Shown: in pieces, positions 8,080 through 16,192 of the stretch
Position numbering within the stretch: position 1 is the first letter of the stretch
Layout of the letters: the number at the start of each line of letters is the position of its first letter
Assembly (NCBI GenBank): GCA_046328525.1
Contig: JAXLWK010000003.1
Span: 248,001-312,000 of the forward strand
Length of the DNA stretch: 64,000 nt
Origin: JBDHWG01 sp046328525
GTDB taxonomy: Bacteria > Chloroflexota > Anaerolineae > Epilineales > JAHCIE01
Reading direction: 5' to 3'
The notes under the pieces: generated by a model
Seen by the model: the letters and a program-made list of their open reading frames with translations, nothing else
The model's database searches: none
What the model was told of the DNA's origin: nothing
Made by a program: the position numbers and the translations under genes

Positions 8080-8367
8080 ATGGGCAGGCGCGCGCGATAT
8101 TACTATGGCAATGCGTGTGGCGCGGATTGGGAGCAGTCGCTCCAGGACGCTCTGAGAAACGCGAAGTGGGAGCTTGAGCACAACTTGAAGCCGGCGATGG
8201 AGAACCTCAAGCAGTGGTGGAAGGACTTCAGCGCGGACACGGGCGGTCAGGCGGCGAGCGCAGGGCGCGCCGAGGGCTACGCCGAGGAGCGCATGGTCAT
8301 CCTGCAGATGGTGGAAGCGGGCAAGCTGTCGCCGCAGGAGGCGGCCCGCCTGCTCGACGCGCTGTAG
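8080..8367 (+). CDS. Small SHOCT-like module protein
   Basis: A 95-residue protein, last intact gene of the operon, 11 bases after its neighbour. The N-terminal half is an amphipathic, Trp-rich helix (WELEHNLKPAMENLKQWWKD, about 30-49) that could lie on a membrane or pack against a partner. The C-terminus is a canonical SHOCT-like pair (EERMVILQMVEAGKLSPQEA, ARLLDAL) very close in sequence to the end of the 5861 product. RBS AAGGAG precedes the ATG. It may have been followed by a holin-IV/YvlD-like gene, now found as a pseudogene at 10340-10696. Confidence 0.8.
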   Translation: MGRRARYYYGNACGADWEQSLQDALRNAKWELEHNLKPAMENLKQWWKDFSADTGGQAASAGRAEGYAEERMVILQMVEAGKLSPQEAARLLDAL

Positions 8368-8375
8368 GGGTGTGT

Positions 8376-9612
8376 TCCCCATAAGCGCTAACTTAAGGGA
8401 CTCAACATAAGGCGACGTGCACCTTAACAAGTGGACAAGAGAAGCCTTCAGAGTAGGATAAAGGTGTACCACCACCCACCCTACTCTGGAGGCCGACATG
8501 AAGTCTAGCACACCTGAGCCGACGGCGACGTGGTGCGTCGCATAGGAAACGTCGTAGCTTGGGTAACGCCGCCAGCACGTCGGCAAGGGCAAGCGAACCG
8601 CGCACGCTACTGCGCAAGGCCTCCCACGCCAGGGCTGTCCGCGCCAAGCGCTCAACGGTCGCTGCGCATCGGCCAACCAGTCATCTAGCGGCGTCGTGCC
8701 ACACGCCGTCACCGTCTCCAGCCAGCGCGGCCAGCAGCTGGCCAACAGATGCCTGGCGCTCCGCATCGTGGGCGCGCAGCCCATCCAAGTCGAGCACGCC
8801 TTGAGGCGCTTGATGGCCAGTTCGATTTGCCAGCGCAGCCATACAGCGCCAGGGCACAGCGGGGCGCTGTAGTCGGCAGACGGCAAGTTGGTCAGCAGCA
8901 TGCACAAAGCCCGCCGCATACAAGCTATCCTGGCTGGGGGCTGTAGCCCTTCAGACTGGCGATGCTGCGCACCCGTCGGCGCGCGCGCTCGGCCGCCTCA
9001 GGGGTACGCTGCGACAATCAGCCGCAGCGGCATCACGTCGGGGCGCGTCGGTCAGCCCACCCGACACCGCGGTGGGTCGCCGTCGGCCCGATTCTGCCGC
9101 AGCCACGCCAGGCATCTAGGCGGCGCCCTGGCCGTCGTCCAACCGACAGCGCCCGACATGCCAGCGCACGATCAACGCCGATAGGTTCAGCAGCGTCTCT
9201 GACTGGATCGAAGCTGCGTAGCCACCATCGGCGATCTGGCTAAGCCTGGGACCGGGAGAAAGCGAACCAGGCTTTCGGCGCCATGCGCGTCCGTGACGTC
9301 GATGGCGTCGAGACACAGCCGGCCCAGATCCAGGCTCAGATGCCTCGCCAGGTAGTGCCCGAACTCCCTGGCCGACTGAGGCTCGTCGTATCGATCAAGC
9401 GCAGGCGGACGGCAGGCAGGGTTTGCACCATCAGCCGTCGTTGGCAGAACCGCCACGACTAACGTGCCCAACCACCGTCGGGCCTGGCGAACGGGCTTGA
9501 GCAGGCGCTCCTTAATAACTATAGACAGGTGTGCTTGCTTGGGTAGGATAGAGTCTCTGACAGGAGACACCCCTCCCCAGGAGAGCACAGCTATGGACCA
9601 GCACATCGTCAA
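8376..9612 (-). pseudogene. Decayed IS4-family insertion element (transposase remnant)
   Basis: On the minus strand, fragments of a DDE transposase are spread over at least three frames. The N-terminal/central part includes DAIDVTDAHGAESLVRFLPV (about 9290), a second frame gives DGGYAASIQSETLLNLSALI, and the C-terminal part (about 8780-8850) carries LRWQIELAIKRLK. That last piece keeps R(3)E(6)K of the IS4-family Y(2)R(3)E(6)K signature, with the Tyr lost. Frameshifts and stops make it non-functional. The sequence GCGCTAACTTAAGGG at 8384-8398 resembles IS4/IS231-type ends but no matching right end was found, so the borders are approximate. Confidence 0.75.
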
Positions 9613-10339
9613 GCCAGCACGATCCGCAGCAGGTCGGCGGCGCGGGCACCTGCCGCCGTCGGGTCAGCGCACTCGCCTGGCGCGCCGGTCGCCTCCAGGC
9701 GGAAGGTGCGGCAGCATACCCCCGGATAAACTCACCGATGCCTTCATTGGCATTGAGCGGGGTGAGCGCATCTGGTGGAGCGGTGCGCCCGGATGTTGCC
9801 CTGCAATGCCTTGTCGGCTCAGGTGCGCCGAGCAAGCCACCATCCACGACTCGTACGCCGCTGAAGCCGAGAACGTACCAACTGCGGGCCGCCTGGCGTG
9901 ACCTCTTCCTAAAGGCTGCCACTTGTAACGAGCGTCTGGATTTATGGTGAGTCGACCTAGATCTCAGCGGCAGCGAACTGGACGGCGTGCTTCAGGCCCG
10001 TGTTGCGCGTTTTGTAGCTACGGACGACAACATCGGGGGCCTGGGAAGCGATGATGAAGTCATCGTGAGCGGCTCTACGGGGCAACATCCACCTGCGGCC
10101 GTCATGCGACACTTGCTGAAATGTCGAAACGTCTTGCCCTCACGGCACAGCACTCCCGCGTCATCGTGCGCATGAAGCCGCTGGTGGTCGTGTGGATGAC
10201 AGGTTGCGGCACCGGCTCGCAGCCCCCTTGGGCTTCAGCGCGAGTAGCCGTAGGCTTGCCTGGCGGACGGCCGCCGCGAGCCGCCAGGCTATTGCAGAGA
10301 AGGCGGCGTCCTGCCCGCTCACAAGGAAGAGAGGACAAC
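9613..10339. other. Decayed region without intact gene
   Basis: No complete gene. On the plus strand one frame from about 9738 to 10175 is interrupted by a single TGA at 9948-9950, and reads on through VDLDLSGSELDGVLQARV and DDEVIVSGSTGQ; it could be a remnant of a coding sequence but I cannot name it. Codon patterns are disturbed, as in the neighbouring pseudogenes. No right end of the IS4 element is recognisable. Confidence 0.4.
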
Positions 10340-10696
10340 TTTGGCCGTCTAATCCTTGAATCATCAATGCCCTGGCCGTCGCCGTCACGATCTCCTCGTG
10401 CCCGGCATCCAGGGAGCCGCAGGTGCCGACCTGTATGCCGACCGCAGTATCTCATCATCGGCATCATCTTCGCCCTGGTCAACGCATTCCTTAAGCCCAT
10501 CCTCGCCCTTCTCTCCTGCCCCCTGATGCTGCTGACTGCGCGGCCTGTTCATCTTCGTCATCAACGGCTTCTTGCTCTGGCTGACTGTCCTGGCCCAGTG
10601 GCTCGGCATTCCTTTCACCATAGATGGCCTGTGGCCGCTGATCCTCCCGTCCTGATTAGCGTCGTCAGCTTCATTCTCAACGTCATCTGCCATTGA
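10340..10696 (+). pseudogene. YvlD-like (holin superfamily IV) membrane protein, multiply frameshifted
   Basis: Joining three frames rebuilds a small four-helix membrane protein: IINALAVAVT (about 10360), LVPGIQGAAGADLY (about 10393), LIIGIIFALVNAFLKPILAL (about 10450-10510), GLFIFVINGFLLWLTVLAQW (about 10540-10600), then GLWPLILPS and ISVVSFILN. The pattern INALAL..LVPGI..ALVNA.LKPIL..L..P...LT.GLF..VINA..LWL is typical of YvlD/phage-holin-IV proteins. At least three frameshifts are needed, so it is a pseudogene unless the assembly is wrong. In Bacillus YvlD is encoded with the DUF4097 protein YvlB, matching the operon that ends at 8367. Confidence 0.75.
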
Positions 10697-10742
10697 CGTC
10701 GGCCTTGCTCTGTGCACATGAGTTGCGCCTTATTTTGGGCAG

Positions 10743-10797
10743 GTAGTAACGACTTTAGTCGTTGTGGGGCCTGGGAAACGACTGAAGTCGTTACTAC
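10743..10797. repeat. Inverted repeat with 21-bp arms (GTAGTAACGACT type)
   Basis: GTAGTAACGACTTTAGTCGTT at the left and its near-exact reverse complement AACGACTGAAGTCGTTACTAC at the right, 13 bases apart. Each arm is itself palindromic around CGACTnnAGTCG. A second copy of the same element is at 48369-48421. Confidence 0.9.
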
Positions 10798-10842
10798 GCG
10801 CCTACCGTGTCATGTGTAACAAACCGCTAACGCGGTGGCGGC

Positions 10843-10878
10843 ACAAAGAGAGCGCGGAAGGGTATCCCTTCCGCGCTC
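10843..10878 (-). terminator. Terminator after the L,D-transpeptidase gene
   Basis: A perfect 13-bp stem (10850-10862 with 10866-10878, loop TAT) lies 23 bases past the stop codon at 10902. On the minus strand it is followed by CTCTTTGTGC. The stem is strong; the T tract is short. Confidence 0.7.
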
Positions 10879-10901
10879 ATGTTGTCCCTCAACGGCGAAG
10901 C

Positions 10902-11672
10902 TTACTTGTGGATGAAGACCGGCGTCCCGACGGTGGCCCAGTCGAAGACCCACGCGGCGATGTTGGTCGGCAGGTTGACGCAGCCGTGGCTCATCGGGCG
11001 GCCAAAGTTATTGTGCCAGTACGTCCCGTGCAGGCCGTACCCGCCGTGGAAGAACATCACATAGGGCACGTTCGGCAGGTAGTAGCCGGGGCCGGACATG
11101 GGCTGCGAGCGAATCTTGGTGTAGATGCGGAACGTACCCAGGACCGTCGGGTGGGCCGGGACGCCTGTGGAGACCCTGGAGACGAGGACCGGTGTCTCGC
11201 CCTCCCACGCCACCATCTCCTGCTTGCCCAGGCTGACCTCGATCCACCGCCCCGACTTGACGGCGTCAGAGACACCGGGCGGGACGGTGCGCTTGGGCTT
11301 GTCCGGCGTCCCGCTGTCGGCTCCCGAAGCGCTCCCGCCCGTTGGCGCAGCGCTGGCGGCGGGAGGCGGCGGTGCCGCGGCGGGGCCGCTCGCCGGGGCC
11401 GGCGGAGCCACCGCCGGCTGAGCGGCCGCGGCGGGCGCGTCCTTCTTGATGATGATCTGCTGGCCGATGAAGATGAGGTTAGGGCTGCTCAGGCCGTTCA
11501 GGAGCATCAGGGACGAGGGCGACACGCCGTAGCGAACCGCGATGGAAGAGAGCGTGTCACCAGGCTTGACGACGTGAACCACGGGATCGTTCGGCGGCGC
11601 GGCGTCCGCCTGGGATCGGATCACGAAGAGAGTCAGGATGATGACGAGGATAATAAATAGACGACGGAGCAC
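10902..11672 (-). CDS. LysM-domain L,D-transpeptidase (YkuD family)
   Basis: A 256-residue exported enzyme expected to form 3-3 peptidoglycan cross-links or anchor proteins to the wall. Signal peptide at about 1-24 (LRRLFIILVIILTLFVIRSQ then ADA). The LysM domain is at about 29-76 (VHVVKPGDTLSSIAVRYGVS). An Ala/Pro-rich linker (about 78-125) precedes the YkuD domain (about 140-256), with the catalytic motif HGTYWHNNFGRPMSHGCVNL containing both His and the nucleophilic Cys. The GTG at 11672 is preferred to the longer open frame because AGGAGG sits 5 bases upstream and a signal peptide starts there. It is monocistronic, with a promoter at 11761-11789 and a terminator at 10843-10878. Confidence 0.93.
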   Translation of the reverse strand: MLRRLFIILVIILTLFVIRSQADAAPPNDPVVHVVKPGDTLSSIAVRYGVSPSSLMLLNGLSSPNLIFIGQQIIIKKDAPAAAAQPAVAPPAPASGPAAAPPPPAASAAPTGGSASGADSGTPDKPKRTVPPGVSDAVKSGRWIEVSLGKQEMVAWEGETPVLVSRVSTGVPAHPTVLGTFRIYTKIRSQPMSGPGYYLPNVPYVMFFHGGYGLHGTYWHNNFGRPMSHGCVNLPTNIAAWVFDWATVGTPVFIHK

Positions 11673-11760
11673 GCACACCTCCTGATGGCGAGCGCGATTC
11701 CCGTGGCAGGAACCGCCGGGATGATAACATAAGAAGACGCTCGATGAATGCGTTGCTACA

Positions 11761-11789
11761 AGTCTACAATAAACCGCCGGATTTGTAAA
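11761..11789 (-). promoter_or_regulatory. Promoter of the L,D-transpeptidase gene
   Basis: Minus strand: TTTACA (11784-11789), 17-bp spacer, TAGACT (11761-11766), in an AT-rich patch. It predicts a leader of about 80 bases. Confidence 0.6.
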
Positions 11790-11841
11790 GAGCAAAAAAG
11801 ACTAAAACAGAGCAACAGCGAGCAAAGTGAGGTGAAATGAT

Positions 11842-11873
11842 GGCCTGACGGGTTACAATAAACCCATCAGGCC
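11842..11873 (-). terminator. Terminator of the mevalonate operon
   Basis: A 13-bp stem with one mismatch (11842-11854 with 11861-11873, loop ACAATA), about 70 bases past the DUF35 stop codon. It lies between two minus-strand units and also sits upstream of the L,D-transpeptidase promoter. The downstream T tract is weak (ATCATTTC). Confidence 0.55.
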
Positions 11874-11888
11874 GAGTTTGCGCGTGCT

Positions 11889-11913
11889 AAGCGCCGACTT
11901 TAGTCGGCGCTAC
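11889..11913. repeat. GTAGCGCCGACT palindrome, single copy
   Basis: AAGCGCCGACTTTAGTCGGC continuing GCTAC. The core GCGCCGACTTTAGTCGGCGC (11891-11910) is self-complementary except for its two central bases (TT). It belongs to the dispersed family also at 16193-16293, 36400-36470 and 52776-52828. Confidence 0.85.
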
Positions 11914-11942
11914 ACATTGGGGGCCGAAGGCCGGCCAGAGCG

Positions 11943-12428
11943 TTAGTCGCCGGCCGTCACGGCGACGGTCGTGCGCTCCGGCTCCGTTGAGTGGAGTGCG
12001 TCGTGGTTGGCGTGCCCGTTCATCGGGCGCAGGACGGGCGGCCGGAACTTGTAGCCGTAGACGATGACGCCGTTGTCGCCATACGCGAAGAGCTTGCGCG
12101 TCACCATCTCGACCTTCATCCCGATGTACACATCGTCCGGCGCCAGGTCGGTGAGCTGCGCCGTCACCATCGGCCCTTCCTCCAGCCGCACGACCGCGAC
12201 GATGTAGGGGGCCTGGCCGTCGAAGCCGGCCGGCGCCTGGTAGACGGTCGAGAAGGAGTAGACCTCGCCCTTGCCGTTGAAGCGGTGCGGCACGAGGTTG
12301 CGGCTGCGGCAGGTTGGGCACACCATGCGCGCCGGGAACATAGGCTGGCCGCAGTCCACGCAGCGGACACCTTCGAGCCGATAGCGGGTCTGGCGCAGCC
12401 GCCAGTTGCGAGCGAGTTCCATCGTCAT
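11943..12428 (-). CDS. DUF35 zinc-ribbon/OB-fold acyl-CoA-binding partner protein
   Basis: A 161-residue protein. It has an N-terminal helix, a rubredoxin-like zinc ribbon (CVDCG at about 22-26 and CPTC at about 36-39) and an OB-fold domain (about 45-130; GEVYSFSTVYQAP, IVAVVRLEEGPMVTAQLTDL). DUF35 proteins act as the bridge or CoA-binding subunit between thiolase-fold enzymes; in archaea such a protein holds acetoacetyl-CoA thiolase and HMG-CoA synthase together. Here it overlaps the thiolase-fold gene by 4 bases (ATGA) and follows HMG-CoA synthase, so the same complex is inferred. Last gene of the operon. Confidence 0.9.
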   Translation of the reverse strand: MTMELARNWRLRQTRYRLEGVRCVDCGQPMFPARMVCPTCRSRNLVPHRFNGKGEVYSFSTVYQAPAGFDGQAPYIVAVVRLEEGPMVTAQLTDLAPDDVYIGMKVEMVTRKLFAYGDNGVIVYGYKFRPPVLRPMNGHANHDALHSTEPERTTVAVTAGD

Positions 12429-13600
12429 GAGGTTTGTCCTCCACCTTGGTCAAGGGTGAATATATGGGTGACGGCGGTTGCGCCGTTGCTGCCGAGGTTC
12501 TGGGCTAGGCCGACGCGCGCCCCCGCCACCTGGCTGACGCCAGCGCGGCCGAGGAGCTGCGTCACGATCTCCGCCGCCTGGTAGATGCCGCTGGCGCCGA
12601 CGGGGTTGCCGCGCGCCTTGAAGCCACCCAGGCTGGCAATCGGGATGCGCCCGTCGCGGCCGATCTCGCCGGCCTGGGCGATCTTCACGCCCTGGCCGCG
12701 CTCCGCGAAGCCGCACGCTTCGAGGGACAGGGCCGCGAGGATGCCGAAGGCGTCATGGACTTCGGCCACGTCAACGTCTGCTGGCGACACGCCGGCCGCC
12801 TGGTAGGCGTCTGCCGCGGACCGCCGCGCCGCGTCGAGGCTGAGGAAGTCTGGCCGGTCGGTGACCAGCAGCCGATCTGTCGCCATCGTCGAGGCCGCAA
12901 TCCGCACCGCCACGCGGCCCAGGCGCGCGGCGCCCTCCGCCGAGGTGAGGATCATCGCCGCCGCGCCGTCGGCCAGCGGAGCGCCGTCGAGTAGGTTCAC
13001 CGGGCTGGCGACCATCTTGGCCTGGCGGTACGTCTTCTCGCTGATGGCGCTACGGTACATCGCAAACGGGTTCGCGCCGGCGTTGCGGTGCGCGTTTACG
13101 GCGAAAGGCGCGAAGTCGTCCACGTGCAGCCCATTCTCGAACATGTAGCGCTGCATGATCAGGGCGCTCTGGGCGGTGTAAGTCACACCGTGGGCCGTCT
13201 CGTAGTCGGCCGAGCCGCCGGCCGTCATCGCGCCTTCCACCACCTCCGGCAGGCGATCCGTCATCTTCTCGACGCCGACCACCAGCGCGGTCTCAACCAG
13301 CCCACCGGCCACGGCGCGGTACGCCTCGTGGAGCGCCGCGGCGCCGGAGGCGTCAGCCGCCTCGATGCGCATCGCCGGGATGCTGCCAAGGCCGGCCTGG
13401 TCGGCGACCAGCGCGCCGAGCTGGGTCTGTCCGCTGAGGACGTCGCCCAGCATGTTGCCCACGTAGAGGAGGTCTACGCCGTCCATGTCTGCGTCGGCGA
13501 GGGCCGCGAGCACGGCTTCGACGGCGAGGTCGGCCAGGCTACGGTCCCAATGCTCGCCAACCTTTGTCTGTCCAATTCCGACAATGTACACATCACGCAT
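12425..13600 (-). CDS. Thiolase-fold protein of the mevalonate cluster; expected Cys replaced
   Basis: A 391-residue thiolase superfamily protein, full length for the archaeal acetyl-CoA acetyltransferase/SCP-x thiolase group. It starts MRDVYIVGIGQTKVG and keeps AEVHDAFG (H282). Two key positions differ: where active thiolases read ACASG the protein reads AADASG (Asp83 for the nucleophilic Cys; GAC in the DNA), and the GHPxG motif is GNPVG (Asn332 for His). It therefore probably cannot perform classical thiolysis or Claisen condensation. It may act as an Ltp2-like aldolase/lyase or as a structural partner of DUF35 and HMG-CoA synthase. Start supported by AAGGG and the family N-terminus. The gene order HMGR-HMGS-thiolase-DUF35 points to acetoacetyl-CoA metabolism. 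Confidence 0.85.
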   Translation of the reverse strand: MRDVYIVGIGQTKVGEHWDRSLADLAVEAVLAALADADMDGVDLLYVGNMLGDVLSGQTQLGALVADQAGLGSIPAMRIEAADASGAAALHEAYRAVAGGLVETALVVGVEKMTDRLPEVVEGAMTAGGSADYETAHGVTYTAQSALIMQRYMFENGLHVDDFAPFAVNAHRNAGANPFAMYRSAISEKTYRQAKMVASPVNLLDGAPLADGAAAMILTSAEGAARLGRVAVRIAASTMATDRLLVTDRPDFLSLDAARRSAADAYQAAGVSPADVDVAEVHDAFGILAALSLEACGFAERGQGVKIAQAGEIGRDGRIPIASLGGFKARGNPVGASGIYQAAEIVTQLLGRAGVSQVAGARVGLAQNLGSNGATAVTHIFTLDQGGGQTS

Positions 13601-13636
13601 GATAATAACCCTTCAGTCGGCCGTTCGATGCGCGGC

Positions 13637-14689
13637 TCACGCCATTTGCAGCTTCTCGCGGTAGCGGGCGTACGTCGCGTAGTCAATCTCGACGCGGCGC
13701 TTGACATACGCCTGCGTCGGCGTCGCCCGCTTGCGCTTCTCCAGCAGGGCGTCGGTGACCACGAACGACATGGCGTCGCTGCCCGCGCCGGAGCCGAAGG
13801 AAACCAGGAGAATCTTGTCACCCGGCTGCGCGACATCGAGCGTCGCCGTCAGGCCGATGGGCGACGCGGCGGCGTAGGTGTTGCCGATCGCGCCGACGAG
13901 CAGCCCCGGCGCGAATTGCTCCGGCTTGAAGCCCACGGTCGTCGCGGCCTTGGACGGGAATTTGAGGTTGGGCTGATGGAAGATAACCCAGGCGTAGTCG
14001 GCCGGCGTGCGGCCCATCTGGGCCAGCAGCCGCTCCGCCGCCGTGACGCTGTGGTGGAAGTAGGCCGGGTCGCCGGTGAAGCGGTTGCCGTGCTCCGGAT
14101 AGTGCTGATACGGGCGACGCCAGAAATCGGGCGTATCCGTGACGTAGGACAGCGAGGCTTCCAGGATGGCGACGCTCTCGTCGCCGGGGCCGAGGATGAA
14201 CGCCGCTGCGCCCGCGCCGGCCGTGTACTCTAGCGCGTCGCTCGGCCGCCCCTGCGCCGTGTCCGCGCCAATCGCCAGGGCGTAGCGCACCATGCCGGAG
14301 CCGATGTAGCCGACGGCGGCTTGCATGGCCTCGGTGCCGGCCTTGCAGGCGAACTGCCAGTCGCCCGCGCTCACGAGCGGCGTCGCGCCGAGGGCCTCGG
14401 CGACAACCGTGGACGATGGCTTGACGGCGTAGGGGTGCGACTCGGAGCCGATCCAGACTGCCCCCAAGTCTTGCGGGTCAATCTGGGCGCGGAGCAGGGC
14501 GTTGCGCGCCGCCTCGATGGACATGGAAATGACGTCTTCGTCCAGACCCGGCACGGCCTTCTCTTCGACCGGCAGGCCGCCGTCGCCGGTTCCCCACACG
14601 CGGGCGATCTCGGCCGCCTTGATGCGGAAGCGCGGGATGTAGGCTCCGTAGCCGACGATACCAACAGGAATAGCAGGTTGCATAGGCAT
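13637..14689 (-). CDS. Hydroxymethylglutaryl-CoA synthase (archaeal type)
   Basis: About 350 residues. It condenses acetyl-CoA with acetoacetyl-CoA to HMG-CoA in the mevalonate pathway. The family start VGIVGYGAYIPRFRI is at about 9-23. The catalytic Glu lies in GSESHPYAVKPSS (about 81-93) and the nucleophilic Cys is C115 in QFACKAGTEA. Further conserved segments are AIGADTAQ, the FHQPN motif (active-site His) and the GDKILLVSFGSGAGSDA glycine-rich end. ATGs at 14689 and 14683 are both possible; neither has a strong ribosome site. It lies between HMG-CoA reductase (upstream) and the thiolase-fold gene (37 bases downstream). Confidence 0.93.
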   Translation of the reverse strand: MPMQPAIPVGIVGYGAYIPRFRIKAAEIARVWGTGDGGLPVEEKAVPGLDEDVISMSIEAARNALLRAQIDPQDLGAVWIGSESHPYAVKPSSTVVAEALGATPLVSAGDWQFACKAGTEAMQAAVGYIGSGMVRYALAIGADTAQGRPSDALEYTAGAGAAAFILGPGDESVAILEASLSYVTDTPDFWRRPYQHYPEHGNRFTGDPAYFHHSVTAAERLLAQMGRTPADYAWVIFHQPNLKFPSKAATTVGFKPEQFAPGLLVGAIGNTYAAASPIGLTATLDVAQPGDKILLVSFGSGAGSDAMSFVVTDALLEKRKRATPTQAYVKRRVEIDYATYARYREKLQMA

Positions 14690-14782
14690 ACTCAACTCAG
14701 TTTCAGGTGGCGCGTGGCGTCGCAACTTGCCACGGGGCCAAACTTGTCATTCCGACTCTAGACCTCTCGATACTGCTCGTCA

Positions 14783-16075
14783 TTACCCCGGCTCCGCCGG
14801 CGGCGCCTCGGCGGCCAGCAGCTCCGCCGCGCGCGCCAGGCGGACGTTGCCTTCCGCGACCAACTGGTCGGCGACGCGCTGCACCGCCGCCCCTGTCGCG
14901 CCGGCGGCGAGGGCCACTTGCCGCGCGTGCAGGGTCATGTGGCCGCGCTGGATGCCCTCGGTCGCCAGGGCGCGCATCGCGCCGAGATTCTGGGCGAGGC
15001 CGACGCAGGCGGCGATTTCCGCCAGCTGGGAGGCCGAAGTCACGCCGAGGATCTTGAGCGCCAGCCGCGCCATCGGGTGGGCGCGGGTTGTGCCGCCGAC
15101 GACGCCCAACGCCAGGGGCAGCTCGATGCGCCCGGTCAGGTCCCCGTTCTCAGCCTGGTCCCACACGGTCAGCGGCCCGTACTGACCGCTCCGCGCGGCC
15201 CAGGCGTGGGCAGCGGCTTCGACGGCCCGCCAGTCGTTGCCCGTGGCGATGATGACCGGATCAATGCCGTTCATGACACCCTTGTTGTGGGTGACGGCGC
15301 GGTATGGGTCGGCTTCGGCGAATGCCTGGGCTTCGACGATGGCGCGCACGACCGCCGTGCCGTCTGCGCCATCGCTCGCCAGGGCGGGGTGCGGGACGCG
15401 GCACGTGGCGCGGGCCAGGCGGCGGTCGGCGAGGTTGGACAGGATGCGCAGGTGGCTGCGGCCGCCGCTGAGGGCGGCCAGGCGCGGCGCGAGCGCCTCG
15501 GCTACGGTGTTGATGGCATTCGCTCCCATCGCGTCCCGCGTGTCCACGAGGATGTGGACGACCAGCATTGGGCCGACGCGGCTGTCGAGCCGCCGCACCT
15601 CAATGTCCCGCGCGCCGCCGCCCCGCGCCACGATGCTCGGCGCCTGCTCGTCCGCCAGGGCCATGAGATCTGCCCGCGCGGCGAGAATGGCCGCCTCGGC
15701 GCAGTCCAGGTCCGCCACGTCGAGCAGCTGCACCTGGCCGATCATCAGCGGCGGGTCGCTGGCGGTCTGGAAGCCGCCGCCGTCGCGGATGAGGCGCGCC
15801 GCGTGGCTCGCCGCCGCGACCACGGATGGCTCTTCGACCACCATGGGAATGAGGACGTCTCGCCCGTTTATTGTGAAATTGACGGCGATGGCAAAGGGAA
15901 GCCCGAAGAGACCGGCCACGTTCTCGACCATGCTGGCCGCCGTGTCAACGGTGAGTCCGCCGGTCGGGAGAAGGGCGATTTCGTCCGCAGTGAGGTCGAG
16001 AGCTTCCGCGAGCCACGCTGCTCGGTCTTGGGGCGAGAGCTTGTAGAAACCGGGTACTCGTGACGATAGGGTCAT
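14783..16075 (-). CDS. mvaA: Hydroxymethylglutaryl-CoA reductase, class II type
   Basis: About 430 residues. It reduces HMG-CoA to mevalonate with NAD(P)H. Class II features: compact length without membrane domain; ENVAGLFGLPFAIAVNF near 51-67; catalytic Glu in VVEEPSVVAA (about 79-88); DAMGANAINTVAEAL; Lys in THNKGVMNGID; the cofactor-domain Asp after IIATGND; and the C-terminal catalytic His region RGHMTLHARQ. Class II enzymes can run biosynthetically or in mevalonate degradation. The downstream HMG-CoA synthase argues for synthesis. The start at 16075 gives the usual family N-terminus (SSRVPGFYKLSPQDR); an upstream ATG at 16129 would extend it by 18 residues. First gene of the mevalonate operon. 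Confidence 0.94.
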   Translation of the reverse strand: MTLSSRVPGFYKLSPQDRAAWLAEALDLTADEIALLPTGGLTVDTAASMVENVAGLFGLPFAIAVNFTINGRDVLIPMVVEEPSVVAAASHAARLIRDGGGFQTASDPPLMIGQVQLLDVADLDCAEAAILAARADLMALADEQAPSIVARGGGARDIEVRRLDSRVGPMLVVHILVDTRDAMGANAINTVAEALAPRLAALSGGRSHLRILSNLADRRLARATCRVPHPALASDGADGTAVVRAIVEAQAFAEADPYRAVTHNKGVMNGIDPVIIATGNDWRAVEAAAHAWAARSGQYGPLTVWDQAENGDLTGRIELPLALGVVGGTTRAHPMARLALKILGVTSASQLAEIAACVGLAQNLGAMRALATEGIQRGHMTLHARQVALAAGATGAAVQRVADQLVAEGNVRLARAAELLAAEAPPAEPG

Positions 16076-16192
16076 AGTTATCGCATGTATAGCAAGCTTG
16101 GGGCTAGTATACCGCGAAACGACTGTCAAAAGCTCTCAAAATCACCCGGAAAGGCTATCCGGGGGCGATAACGTAACATAACGATAAACGCT

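Noticed and set aside
9187..9612. Intact transposase gene in this open frame
   Set aside because: The frame covers only an N-terminal/central piece; the rest of the transposase continues in other frames.
10843..10878. A second mobile element end
   Set aside because: The perfect 13-bp stem with a 3-base loop is simply a terminator of the L,D-transpeptidase gene.
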